A stretch of 64,000 nucleotides of DNA, from contig NC_090319.1 of the NCBI RefSeq assembly GCF_040869045.1, positions 46,782,779 through 46,846,778 on the forward strand, written 5' to 3'. The notes beneath the pieces are model-generated. The model did no database searches, had not been told where the DNA came from, and worked only from the letters and a program-made list of their open reading frames with translations. The DNA comes from Eurosta solidaginis. Lineage: Eukaryota; Arthropoda; Insecta; Diptera; Tephritidae. Made by a program: the position numbers and the translations under genes. Positions 12,331 through 22,699 of this stretch are shown here, in pieces (positions within the stretch are counted from its first letter, which is position 1; every line of letters begins with the position of its first letter).

Positions 12331-12419
12331 TTCAAGAAAAACTTTACTTTGTTAAATAATCTCCTTTGGTTAGAACTAACTCATCTACAATCCCCTGTGA
12401 GCTCACTAAAACCACTTCT

Positions 12420-12565
12420 TCCTTATTGTTAGCCCTCTCCATCCCTATGTTCGGTAGTCATTCCTTTAATATGCCTACGGCATCATTTCATTTGCTTTCA
12501 GTATATTCAGTCTCTTGACAACTGCTACTAAGGCAATATCATCTGCATACCTCCGGGAAGGTCGA
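12420..12565 (-). pseudogene. LINE reverse transcriptase motif C fragment
   Basis: The minus strand reads YADDIALVAVVKRLNILKAN. The YADD box carries the two catalytic aspartates of reverse transcriptase, and the following helix fits the family. It lies only about 200 bp upstream (minus strand) of the C-terminal zinc-knuckle region at 11950-12330, much closer than in an intact LINE, so an internal deletion has joined them. Confidence 0.7.
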
Positions 12566-12569
12566 TTTA

Positions 12570-13225
12570 TAGCACACCGTCATGCAAAGTATTCCATAGC
12601 TTTCGCCCTAGAACAGATACCTGAGATATATGTTTTACAAACGCTAATTATCTGTCTCTAAGTATGAGCATACAAAGCATAACATCAAGCGAATAACTTT
12701 AAAATTAAAATATTTAAATAAAAAATTATTCGCAATTGGGACCGCGTCCCTTTTGTTTATTGGGTTTCTATACTTTGTGTGCTACCAAATTAGGCAAGTA
12801 TGAAAGCCAACAACCTAGACATTTTCAGCTGCACCGACGCACAGAAGCCATGCTATTTAACACGCCCAAGAATCATACGTACTTCCCTTTTACATGCAGA
12901 CATACATACTTTTGTATGTACATATTTCTTTAGACTAAGCCTGCACAACACCATCAAACTTGCGATGTTGCTCAATTTCGTCGGCAAAGTTCTCGTATTA
13001 AAACGTCAACGAAATGACAGTCGGCTGACATGTGTACGCTGCAAGACAATATAACAAGGCTAAGTGGCTGCATATGTACCTACACTAAAGGGAACTGTCT
13101 TTTAGATCGTTTTATTTCATGTTACCTCTCAGTTGTATTATATTTCGTCTATTTGGGAACCAGAATGAACATCAAAAACCATATCAGCTTAGAACTTTGA
13201 AGAAATAATTACGCTTGTTGTATGA
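12570..13225. other. Unassigned stretch
   Basis: No domain or repeat recognised. Open frames at 12736-13054 overlap in two frames and look accidental. Confidence 0.4.
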
Positions 13226-13229
13226 GCTT

Positions 13230-13500
13230 TATACGAATATAATGATAGCGCAGCGAATAAAGAGCCAAAGAGTTGAGTCTTGTTATGCGATGAAGATGCT
13301 TCGACGTGCATGAGGTATTTTAGTCGAGCCGTAGTTTGCAAGCAGAAGAAGAGGAAGGCATCCACTGAGCTGTGAGAGGCAGGTGAAGGAAGACTTACTT
13401 GACCTCCCGTGGTGCTCCCAATTGGCGTTATGTTATGTTATGAATTGGCCAAAAACGCTTAAGCGACTTAGCGCCAAATAATGATGATGATGATAGCAAA
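13230..13500 (+). pseudogene. RTE-like LINE, extreme 3' end
   Basis: The plus strand is a decayed version of the C-terminal region seen intact at 4951-5435: a QKKRKA-type basic segment, GRPRK..LTSRGAPNWR, then a short tail with GCGCCAAA. It ends in a (GAT)n tract at about 13479-13495. Reading frames are broken. The two copies end in different short tandem tails (AAGT and GAT), consistent with loose tail choice during target-primed reverse transcription. Confidence 0.6.
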
Positions 13501-14060
13501 CATTTTTTCTGTACATGTGTGTGTGACTAGACTCTTTCTAAGCGACTGGATCGATTTTCATGAAATTTTTTTGTGGGTAATCAAAGGGATTTAAAGTTGT
13601 TTGGGATTCACAATTTATTATAGTGCGATTTCCTTTAAATTTGGTACAGGGATACCTTTGCTCAGACCTTTCTTTGCGGGAAGTGAACCTAGGGCCGAAA
13701 TATTCAAAAAAATTCAATTTGTGATGCGATTTGTTTGAAATTTAGTACATGCAGTTCCTTTTTGCCATGCTTAATGTTTGGGATTCTTTTCTCCGGAAAG
13801 TGGACAAGGATGGTGAGATTTGTTTGAAATTTATTATGAAAGTGATCTGTTGGTAATTTAATTACTCAAGATCAGACCAGTTGGATTAAGTTCCATATGT
13901 GGATCCATTTCTGCAATATAGAGCAAAATATGGTCTGGTCGGAGAATGTGCTGCCACAATAAGTGTTTCAAAAAGGATGTGTTAATGAGTGTTTGAAAAA
14001 GGGTTGCTGCTACAACGTTTTAGTTCCATATATGGATCCTCTTATGAGATACAGATCAAT
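13501..14060. other. Probable old repeat, unassigned
   Basis: Begins with a GTGTGTG-containing stretch and has recurring GATTTGTTTGAAATTTA-like words near 13720 and 13825. Possibly a decayed non-coding element. Family unknown. Confidence 0.35.
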
Positions 14061-14065
14061 TTGTA

Positions 14066-14206
14066 GACCAAACTAGAGGAGGAAGAAAAGTTATGTGGCG
14101 TGGGAGAGGAGAGAAAGGGGGATTAGGAAATGGAGATAAAATCGAGAAAGTGAAATGGGGAATATACGAAGGAGAAAGGAAGAGGGAAAGGCAAGAAGAT
14201 TCAATA
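14066..14206. repeat. Polypurine (GA-rich) tract
   Basis: About 140 bp almost entirely of A and G on the plus strand (GAGGAGGAAGAAAAG, GGAGAGGAGAGAAAGGGG and so on). A minus-strand open frame over it is a compositional artefact of the tract. Confidence 0.75.
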
Positions 14207-14519
14207 TTTTTTTTTGCAGAAGCTACAATACTCCACATGTCTCTGTTCACTGGGAAAGTAGATACATAGCCGAAAGGAATGTTATAGGCTAGGAGAACGT
14301 CTCTATATATAAATTAGTTAGTTTCATATTGGTTTATAGAAACAAAGATTTTGAAAACGGGCGGTGAGATGAAGCAATTATTTCATATCCATTATAAAGA
14401 GTCCATATATGAGCAATTTGGGTTGAGAGAGCAGATGGAGTGGGTGTGGGAGTGTGACTAGAAGTGGAAGTTGGAGATGTAATGGAAGAGTAAGTAAAGT
14501 GGGGCTGGGATCGGTAGTT

Positions 14520-14950
14520 AGAGTGGAATGAAATGCATATTAGCTGAACACCGCCGTCTGGCGTCACATGCTTATAAGTGCGAGCTATAAGAAGAAACGG
14601 TTGAGCTCGTTCTGTGTTTATATTATTGTGCTCATAATGTCAAGGCTCTAGCTATTAGGGGCGGCAGGGTTGCCAGATCTAGAAGCAGCTATTAAGATAG
14701 TTCCTATAAAATTCATAGTATTCGCCAAAAGGACAAATTTATTTTATAACATAAGTCCTGGAGTTTTTCATTTGGTCGTCAAACGAATTCTTAAGACGCT
14801 ATGGACACATTCAGCCTGTGTGAGGTCTATATTGACCGCCAAGTTTAAACTAGCCTATACCTTACCTTACGGACAAACATTATATCGATTTAATATACAT
14901 AAGATATGTGAAAACAGCGACACGTTAATGATTCGCTTGCTTTAGTAGCT
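14520..14950 (+). mobile_element. LINE 3' region repeat (pair with 59080-59450)
   Basis: Shares a long series of segments with 59080-59450 in the same orientation: CATGCTTATAAGT, GGGGCGG.AG.GTTGCCAGAT, TTATTTTATAACATAA.TCC and ACATTCAG.CT.TGTGAGGTCT. In the other copy a LINE-like C-terminal segment precedes this block, so I read it as the 3' untranslated region of a non-LTR element. No coding sequence is intact here. Confidence 0.6.
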
Positions 14951-15034
14951 TTACTTCAACAACTTTCATAAGTCTTTTCACAGGAAAAATTTAATGCGCT
15001 GATTTTTACTAACCAAATAATTTTTGCAATTTTA

Positions 15035-15369
15035 CCCTGCAAAAATCGTTGGATCGTGTGGTCCACTGGAGTACTTACCTTTGTAGTCCACTGTAATGCA
15101 GCAATGGACCAACTCATGTTTCTACACGAGCATATTGTAAGCCGATCATTTCTCGTTTTATCGATTGTAATCACTACACGATGTTTATTGGACTGTGGGT
15201 ACTCCATAGATTACTCAGATGTAATGCGAAGCTGGAGTATACGGTCCAGTCCTAGGACATCGCAATATTAATTGGACCATATTTTTTGTATGAATTGTGG
15301 TTAATTTTGGTTGGTCCATAGCGAGTACTCCATACATGCATGCATGGAGTACTCGCGATTTTTGCAGGG
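15035..15369. mobile_element. MITE with CCCTGCAAAAATCG terminal inverted repeats
   Basis: The left end CCCTGCAAAAATCG (15035-15048) is matched in reverse complement by CGATTTTTGCAGGG at 15356-15369. The 335-bp body has no coding capacity. Its right part contains a 36-nt hairpin (15321-15356; GCGAGTACTCCAT arms, one mismatch) abutting the right TIR. No clear target duplication is visible because the right end runs straight into a G-run. Superfamily not determined. Confidence 0.7.
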
Positions 15370-15383
15370 GGGGGGGGGGGGGG
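15367..15383. repeat. Poly-G homopolymer, 17 G
   Basis: Seventeen consecutive G on the plus strand beginning inside the right terminus of the MITE. Homopolymer length in an assembly is unreliable, so the count may not be exact. Confidence 0.85.
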
Positions 15384-15570
15384 AGGGCATGAGTATACCA
15401 GCAGGAAATTGAAGTTAAAATGGCAACGTCCATTTATTCAAAACAGTTTTATCAATCTTTTTAAAAATGTAATTTTTGATTCAGGAACAATTTGAAATAT
15501 TCCCAAGTCCCTTAATTCATCAAGTTGTAGTCGCTGCGAAGGGTAACCAATATTTTTACATGTAAATGCG

Positions 15571-15921
15571 GCCGCCGTGGTGTGATGGTAGCGTGCTCCG
15601 CCATCCACACCGAAGGTCCTGGGTTCACGCCCCTGGCAAAGCAAGATCAAAATTTTAGAAACAAGTCTTTTCAATTAGAAGAGAATTTTTCTAAGCGGGG
15701 TCGCCCTCGGAAGTGTTTAGCAAGCACTGCGAGTGTATTTCTGCCATGCAAATCGCTCAGTAAAAACTCATCTGCCTTGCACACGCCGTTCGGGGTCGGC
15801 ATAAACCAAGTAGGTCCCCGTCCCGTCAATTTGTAGGAAAAAGTCAAGGGGAGCACGATGCAAATTGGAAGAGAAGCTCAGCCTAAAATCTCTTCGGAGG
15901 TTAACTAACTTTTTTTTTTAA
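15571..15921 (+). mobile_element. Full-length tRNA-derived SINE (copy S2)
   Basis: The best copy of the family. The head GCCGCCGTGGTGTGATGG contains an A-box-like element (about 15578-15590) and the B box is GGTTCACGCCC (15622-15632), so an internal pol III promoter is visible. The tRNA-unrelated body includes AAGCGGGGTCGCCC, GCCGTTCGGGGTCGGCATAA and CAAATTGGAAGAGAAGCTC, and the copy ends around a T-run near 15910. Length about 350 bp. An 84-codon frame over it is incidental. Mobilisation would need a LINE partner; none shares an obvious tail here. Confidence 0.85.
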
Positions 15922-16004
15922 ATGCACATGAAAATTGGCTTTGACAACCGACTGGACACAGCAAATAGCGAAAAATAGTGGCAATCACCCGCTTAAAACA
16001 TTAT

Positions 16005-16924
16005 CAGACCAATTCTAAATATTCTCGCGGAATTTTGTTCTCGCGGATTTTTTTATTCCCGCGGAAAAATTCCTCCAATTCTGTTCTCCTAGGGAGAACA
16101 ATAATTGGGGAATAGGAATTTCGAATTTTCGAAGTCAGCTGTTTTGTCAATTGAAATTTCGTTGCACATTTCTTATTTTGTTTAAAAAATTGAAAAGTTT
16201 AATTATTGTTGCAAATTTGTTGGAAATTAAGAAATAAAATATAAACATTGCACAGTATTTTTTGCATTTCATGTGGTACTCACTGAAATGAGTAATGAAT
16301 TGGTGCCACAGCAACATCAACAGCGGAACATAAGAAGAAGACGGCCGCATAATACAAATCTGCCGGAGTTGCTTGTTTCATTCAGCAAAGCAATTTTCTG
16401 GCGGCCAAGTTGAGTTGAATTCGTCCTTCATCATATGCCAAAATCTATTTAAGCCTTATTAAAAAATCCTTGCGCAATTTCTGGATGGCTGCATCAAATT
16501 TGTGTACCAAGAGCTCTACCGTTGCTTATGATATACTTTTCAACTTAAAATAAAGAATATTGTGGTTGTAGTTGTTGTTGTATTAGAAGTGAGAATATTG
16601 CGGTAGAATATAAATACATCTTTTAGCACAAATTTGTACAAATAAGTGTTCTTTCTTAAAATAAACAATTTCCTTTAACTATTTTGATGCATTCCCTTTA
16701 ATTTAACAAGTGAAAAAACCCCTATGAAATAGCAGAGAAATCTCCCTCTCCCTCACATTCATAATACCTACTTTTCTCAAATAACCGGTTTCCGCTTTTT
16801 CGAACATTGTTCAGAATAGGAGGAAAGGGAGAAGTGAAAAAACTCACAAGGAATTTTTATTTAGAATACGAGGAATGGGAGAAGGGAGAAAACTCGCACG
16901 GAATTTTCGTTTAGAATTGGGCTG
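16005..16924. mobile_element. TIR element with CAGNCCAATTCTAAA ends
   Basis: The left end CAGACCAATTCTAAA (16005-16019) is matched by the reverse complement of TTTAGAATTGGGCTG (16910-16924). The flanking trinucleotide TAT is present on both sides (16002-16004, 16925-16927), a possible 3-bp target duplication. Inside each end the sequence is rich in CGCGGAATTTT and GGAGAAGGGAGAAAAC words, and the right end carries two tandem units of about 50 bp (16813-16920). No transposase recognised. A PIF/Harbinger-like MITE is possible but unproven. Confidence 0.6.
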
Positions 16925-17289
16925 TATATCTCCGAAACTTATACGGGTACCGCAATCAGAGAAGTGCAGAATGTTTAAAAAATATGTGGCTGACTTAAAA
17001 ACAGCTTAAAGACTCATTCAAGTAGAGTATTTGACTAGTTTGCTAAGTAAATTTTCTTTTGGCTCAGAAATAAAATAAGTCCAAAATGAAATTCTACAAG
17101 TTTTGTTTAAGTAATAAAAAAAATACTCATATTGATTACCTATAAGAAATCTAAAAATCCACGCTAAACATGTTTAGGCCATGACTTCAGTACCGAAACC
17201 CCGTTCCAGCAGTTGCGTTTCCCCATCATTATAAAAAATGTCTCCCCATTTACTCTTACAATAAAACTTGATAATTGTAATATCATTGA

Positions 17290-18234
17290 TTGAGAACTAT
17301 TCTTTTGCTAAGTTATAGCTTATTATTCTAGTCAACGACCCTTTTAAATTTGTTTTATATCTAAGTTGCCGTGGTCTTTAACCGATCCCGTCCATTTTTA
17401 CTAGAAATATTTTCTGCTATAAGGAAAATATGTGTACCCAATTTCATTACGATATGTAAATTTCTCTTCGAGTTATGGCTCCCGAAATATAGAAAATTGT
17501 TTAGTCATAAAAGAGGCGGTGCCACACCCATTTTCATAAATTTTAGTGTTTTCCAATTCAATGCTAATGTGTTATAATTCAATTTAGAAAGTAATATTCT
17601 ATTGATACAAAGCTCTTATTTGCTAGGATATAGCTCTTTATTTTCGTCTACGACCCTTTCAAAAATATTTTATATAAAATTGGGCGTGGTCCTTAACCGA
17701 TTTCGTTAGTTTTTCTTCAAAGCATTCCTTATGGTAAAGGCAACCGCTCTGCCGAATTTTGTTACGATAGGTTTAACGATTTTTGATTTATGATTAATAA
17801 TATTTGTAAAATTGATTTTATCACAAGTGGGCGGTGCCACGCCCCTTTAAAAATTGTTTTTTAAATTTTTATCAAGAGTCTGAATATCAGTCCACGCGTC
17901 AAATTTCAACATTCTAGGTGTATTATTTACTAAATAATCAGGTTTTTTGTGTTTTCCAAAATGATATATATAAAATAGTGGGCGTGGTTATAATCCGATT
18001 TCGTTTTCAATATCAATCTATTCTGGGTGCAGACAAGCTCGTGTGCCAAATTTAGTGAAGATATCTCATTAGTTACTCATGTTATCGTGTTAATGGACAG
18101 ACGGACGGACATGGTTCGATCAAATTTTTTTTCGATACTGATGATTTTGATATATGGAAGTCTATATCTATCTCGATTCCTTTATACCTGTACAACCAAC
18201 CGTTACCCAATCAAAGTTAATATACTCTGTGGGT
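17290..18234 (+). mobile_element. Family A copy 1, divergent, right end truncated
   Basis: The right part has the diagnostic family A series: GGGCGGTGCCACGCCC, GTGGGCGTGGTTATAATCCG, TTATCGTGTTAATGGACAG, GGAAGTCTATATCTATCTCG, then TTAATATACTCTGTG. It is cut there before the terminal CTCAGCTGAGTA. The left part is a subfamily with different wording, and its left limit is uncertain. No protein is encoded. Confidence 0.65.
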
Positions 18235-18239
18235 AAGGC

Positions 18240-20065
18240 ACTCTGAGCTTTAGCTTTGACCTTGGAAGTTCATTCAAATCTTTTGTGAGAAGTTTCCTTA
18301 TAAGCATTGTCGCATTGCCAATGACCTAATTCCTGTTCCTATCGCAATAACTAAATATGTGCGTTATAATTTCACTCCCAGAATACATTGTGATATTTTG
18401 TTTCAGTTTTGAATAACGAATTATTTGCAACGTTGCTTACAAATACAATAGAATGTGGCGGGCGAGGCACTGTGCAAGTCAGCAGGTTTTACCAGTTGTG
18501 CATTAACTGCAGTGGTGCACACAAAAGCTTCGTAGAAATTCGCAAAACTATTCGGCGTTCGTGTCATGTGAGCGCAGCGACAGAGGTTCAGTAAAGTAAG
18601 CAGTCAATCAGTTTAGCTTATACCATAGTACAGATTTACAAGTAGGATATGTAGCAGCGCGCACAATCACAGCCACGCTCACCTGATAAAATGCTTGTTC
18701 TTGTTCGTTTTTTGTGTGGATGCTATTTGGCACTGTTGTACTTCTTAGGTCCAAGAAAAGTGTAGTAGCTGCTAACGAAAACTGTGTAAAATTTTTATTG
18801 CAAAATTACAAAGAAATATTATTATTAACTTTCAAATGAGCACTTAATTACACCTCTCTATAAAATCCATATGTTTTGGATAATTTTAATTAACAAATTG
18901 TGAGACTTTATTACCGGGGACGATTGCTAAAATACGACCAAAACCGTCGAGAGAGGTATTAATAGACACTCTTTTGCCTCGCTTCCAATAATTAGAATAC
19001 TTTTTCGCCTTTAAACTATAGATAACAGGACAAAACGCGTCTTTTCATTTCTCTTTCCACATTTACGGGTTATTACAGTCGACCTCTGTTTCAAACTGTT
19101 TTTCGCGGAGAACTTTTGAACGGGTAGAAAAACTTAGCACTCGTGTTTCTATTCTTAATGCTGCAATAACTACGTGTCCTCAGATACCCCAATTCAAGCC
19201 TTTTGTATAATTTTCTGTAGGACGCATATAGGTGCAATGCATTTTCATATTAAATTCGTAAAAAAAATTTACCACCACGGCAACCCATATCTGATATTCC
19301 GCTAATTTTTTTGTTTCCCTGCGTCTATTCCACGACAGCAACCCCGGTAATTTTGACACTTCGTTCAGTGTCAAACGCATGTTCCACGCAGGTTCCACTA
19401 AGTTCCACACTAGTTTGACACTGACCGAAGTGTCAAACGGCAGTGTGTTAGAAAGAGAAAGGAATTGTTTCCTTCTCATACATATCATACTTGTAAACCT
19501 GTACTATGGCTTACACTTCGAGCAGTAAATATCTCATACGTGTATTCTCTGCTCAAACATTCTCTATGTAAACACATACTACTTGCCTTTGTTTTCGAAG
19601 CGTTGTTCACCACTGATATACGGAATATAGGATTTTAATGTATGTACGTAAATACGAGTAATAAATGGGTATAACTTAAATATATAACTGTTTAAGTTTT
19701 AATTTTGTATTGTTGAAGTTAAACTTCTTTAGCGGCGTTGTGTTCTGTAAATGAAAACTAACAGGAATATGAAAAATTCTGTAATACATACATATATGAG
19801 GCGGAAATGTGAAGCAATTGCTTTTGTAGCAGAGACGTGAAAAAAAAAGCAGAAATATTTAACCTTTTATACATACATGTGTGATTTAAATACCCACAGG
19901 AAGGATATGAGTTTATCGAAACGCTAATGTGGGTCGGTTTTTGCGAATCTGTCTTATCCGAATTCAAAACGCATTAGCAAGTCGAAGTAAGATATACGAA
20001 GCACGTGTCTTGTTAATTTTAGAAGGAAGTCGAATAAAAATAAAGGACTGCTAAGAGCTTATTTA
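18240..20065. other. Unassigned stretch containing paired palindromes
   Basis: No transposon recognised. An open frame at 18409-18594 has no family resemblance. Around 19350-19440 lie two related palindromes (separate entry). This is one of the larger non-repeat intervals and so a place to look for host regulatory sequence. Confidence 0.4.
19352..19438. repeat. Two related 25-26 bp palindromes
   Basis: A palindrome with arms TTTGACACT and AGTGTCAAA (19352-19376) is followed by a similar one, GTTTGACACT...AGTGTCAAAC (19413-19438). The second is close to the reverse complement of the first. Between them are three GTTCCAC words (19381-19408). The arrangement could form either two small hairpins or one large one. 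Confidence 0.75.
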
Positions 20066-20069
20066 TGAT

Positions 20070-20510
20070 GTTTTCTGGAAATAATTTTACCCTATTGATA
20101 CTTGTCAGCGCGATCTTAGGGTTGTGTATTCAACATCACCATAAGTTGGCACTTATCCTAAGCCTCGATTTTGGCTGTTTCGATTTTGTCTACTCAATCC
20201 AAAGTAGCACTTATTGACAAAAATTATTATTCACTTTGATTCTAAGCTGGAATTGTTTTTGCTGTTAATGCTGGTTCATAAAAAGACAAAATTCTTTACA
20301 GTCTGAAATTTATATCCATCAACAATGTTAATGCCTGTAATGTCAGTATCATCAGCATACACCAGTAATATTGTGCTCTTATTATGGGTTTTGCCATCGC
20401 GGTTTAATCCTGATGATATAATTTTCTTCTTTGACATTATTTTGAAAACATTACTTAAATTGAGACTGAGAAAAAGTCAAAAAAAGTATGTTGTTGTTGT
20501 AATTTTTTAA
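20070..20510 (-). pseudogene. RTE-like LINE fragment with YADD box
   Basis: The minus strand reads RDGKTHNKSTILLVYADDTDITG, then jumps to VDGYKFQTVKNFVFL and later NKCYFGLSRQ. These are segments of the RT palm (motif C, YADD) and thumb region of the same LINE family as 4951-5435. An internal deletion joins DITG to VDGYKF, and stops occur at several places. Confidence 0.75.
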
Positions 20511-20514
20511 CGAT

Positions 20515-20760
20515 AAGGTCACTCCCCGAAGGTCCTTTGCCGGATGCATATCCCGTACTTTCCGGTAACAAGCACCATTAAGTCACCAGCTCGACCATCT
20601 CGGGAACGATTTAGTATGACCACACGAAACCTTTAAAGCCATACCGCCCTCCCACCACCTAGACGAACTTGGGGTCGCCAGAGCCACTGGGGTTGTCGAT
20701 ACTTTTATTATGAGCCTTTTCTAGGTTGTGGGGAATCTTGAAAATTATTTTTTGCCTCAC
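20515..20760. mobile_element. Short interspersed repeat, family shared with 38610-38920
   Basis: Contains TTGTTGTTGTAATTTTTTAACG, CGACCATCTCGGGAACGATT, TATGACCACA.GAAACCTTTA and ACGAACTTGGGGTCGCCAGAG. Matching segments (ATATTGGGAACGATT, TATGACCACATTAAACTTTC) occur at 38660-38730. Both copies lie directly beside fragments of the RTE-like LINE. No coding potential. Class unknown. Confidence 0.55.
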
Positions 20761-20900
20761 CATATTCTATATATCTATATACATACAGACATATGAAAAT
20801 GGCCTTTTCACCATTCGATTTAATTCAACGTAACTAAGTGTAGTATTATGCTCTTGTTGAGCTCGTTTGTTTCGCAGCGAACAAACACACAAACAACTTT

Positions 20901-22560
20901 TTTTATACTCAGCTGAGTAGAGCTCACAAAGTATATTAACTTGGTTCGCATAACGGTAATCCGTAACGGCCTAAAGTAAACAAGATAGACTTCTATATAT
21001 CAAAATGATCTGGGCGAAAAAAGAAATTTATCTAGCCATGTCCGTCCGTCCGTAAACACGATAACTTGAGTAAATTTTGAGGTATCTTGGTGAAATTTGG
21101 TATTTAAGTTCCTAGGCACTCATCTCAGATCACTATTTAAAATGAACGAAATCGGACTATAACCACGCCCACTTTTTCGATACGAAAATTTCGAAAAACC
21201 GAAAAGTGCGATAATTCATTACCAGAGACGGATAAAGCGATGAAGCTTGGTAAGTGAATTGACCTACGTCATAAGGAATAGAAAATTAGTAAAATTTTGA
21301 CAATGGGCGTGGCACCGCCCACTTTTGAAAGAAGGTAATTTGAAAGTTTTGCAAGTCGTAATTTAGCAGTCGTTGAAGATATCATGATGAAATTCCTATA
21401 TGTGCGCTAAATAAAAATTAGCAAAATGGGATGACGAACACGCTTTAAAAAAAAAAAAATTTTAAGTCAAATTATTACAAAATATTTAATATCTTTGCAG
21501 TGTATAAGTAAATAATGTCAACATTGAAGTGCAAAAATGATATGTTGCAACAAAACACAAAAATAAAAGAAAATTTCAAAATGGGCGTGGCTCCGCCCTT
21601 TTTCATTTAACTTGTCAAGAATACTTTTAATGCCATAATTCGAACAAAACTTAACCAATCCTTGTGAAATTTGTTAGAGGCATAGATTCTACGACGATAA
21701 CTGTTTTCTGTGAAAATGGGCGAAATCGGTTGAAGCCACGTCCAGTTTTTATACAGAGTCGACCGTCTGTCCTTTCTCGCGGCCTTAACACGATCACTTG
21801 ATCAAAAATCGATATATCGTTACTAAATTCAGTTCACGTAATTACCTGAACTCACTTTATCTTGGTATGAAAAATGGCCGAAATCTGACTATGACTACGC
21901 CAACATTTTCGTTATCGAAAATTACGAAAAATGAAAAAAAAAAAAATGCCATAGTTCTATACCAAATATGAAACAAGGGATGAAACATTGTAATTGGATT
22001 TGTATATTGACGCAAAATATAACTTTAGAAAAAACTTTGTAAAATGGGTGTGACCCCTTCCATATTAAGTAGAATAAAATGAAAAAGTTCTGCAAGGCGA
22101 AATCAAAAGCCCTTGGAATTTCGGCAGGAATACTGTTCATGGTCTTACATATATAAATAAATTAGTGGTACCCGACAAATGATTTTTTGGGTCACCCTGG
22201 TTCACATTTTGGTCGATATCTCGAAAACGCCTTCACATATACAATTGAGGGCCACTCCGTTTTAAAACCATCACTAATACCTTTAACTAGATACCCATAT
22301 CGTACAAACACACACTAGAGTCACCCCTGGTCCACCTTAACGGCGATATCCTGAAATGGCGTCCACCTAAAGAACTACGGCTTACTCCCTTTTGAAATAC
22401 TCTTTAATACCTTCCATTTGATACCCATGTCATACAAACATATTCCAGGGATACCCAGGGATCATTTTCCTACATGGTGATTTCCTTTATTTTGTCTCCA
22501 AAGCTCTCAGCTGAGTATGTAATGTTCGGTTACACCCGAACTTAGCCTTCCTTACTTGTT
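20901..22560 (-). mobile_element. Family A copy 2, complete
   Basis: Runs from the TATACTCAGCTGAGTAGAGC end (20905) to the end CATTACATACTCAGCTGAGAG and ACAAGTAAGGAAGGCTAAG (read on minus, ending at 22560). On the minus strand the order is: telltale 5' block with TTCGGGTGTAACCGAA, about two to three central minisatellite units (22190-22480), several GGGCGTGG-containing blocks with CGATATCG palindromes, GACGGACGGACGG, then the 3' end. Non-coding. Minus-strand frames in it (for example 21922-22140) are incidental. Confidence 0.85.
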
Positions 22561-22699
22561 GACGTAATTTTTATTTTAGAAGTTTGCAAATAGAATATAT
22601 TTTAGTTATGTTATTCAGTTTTGATTGTCTTAAGATTTTTCACCACAATTTGGCGAGTTTCCATACCCTTTTATAAGTTGATTCAAATTATATTAAGAA

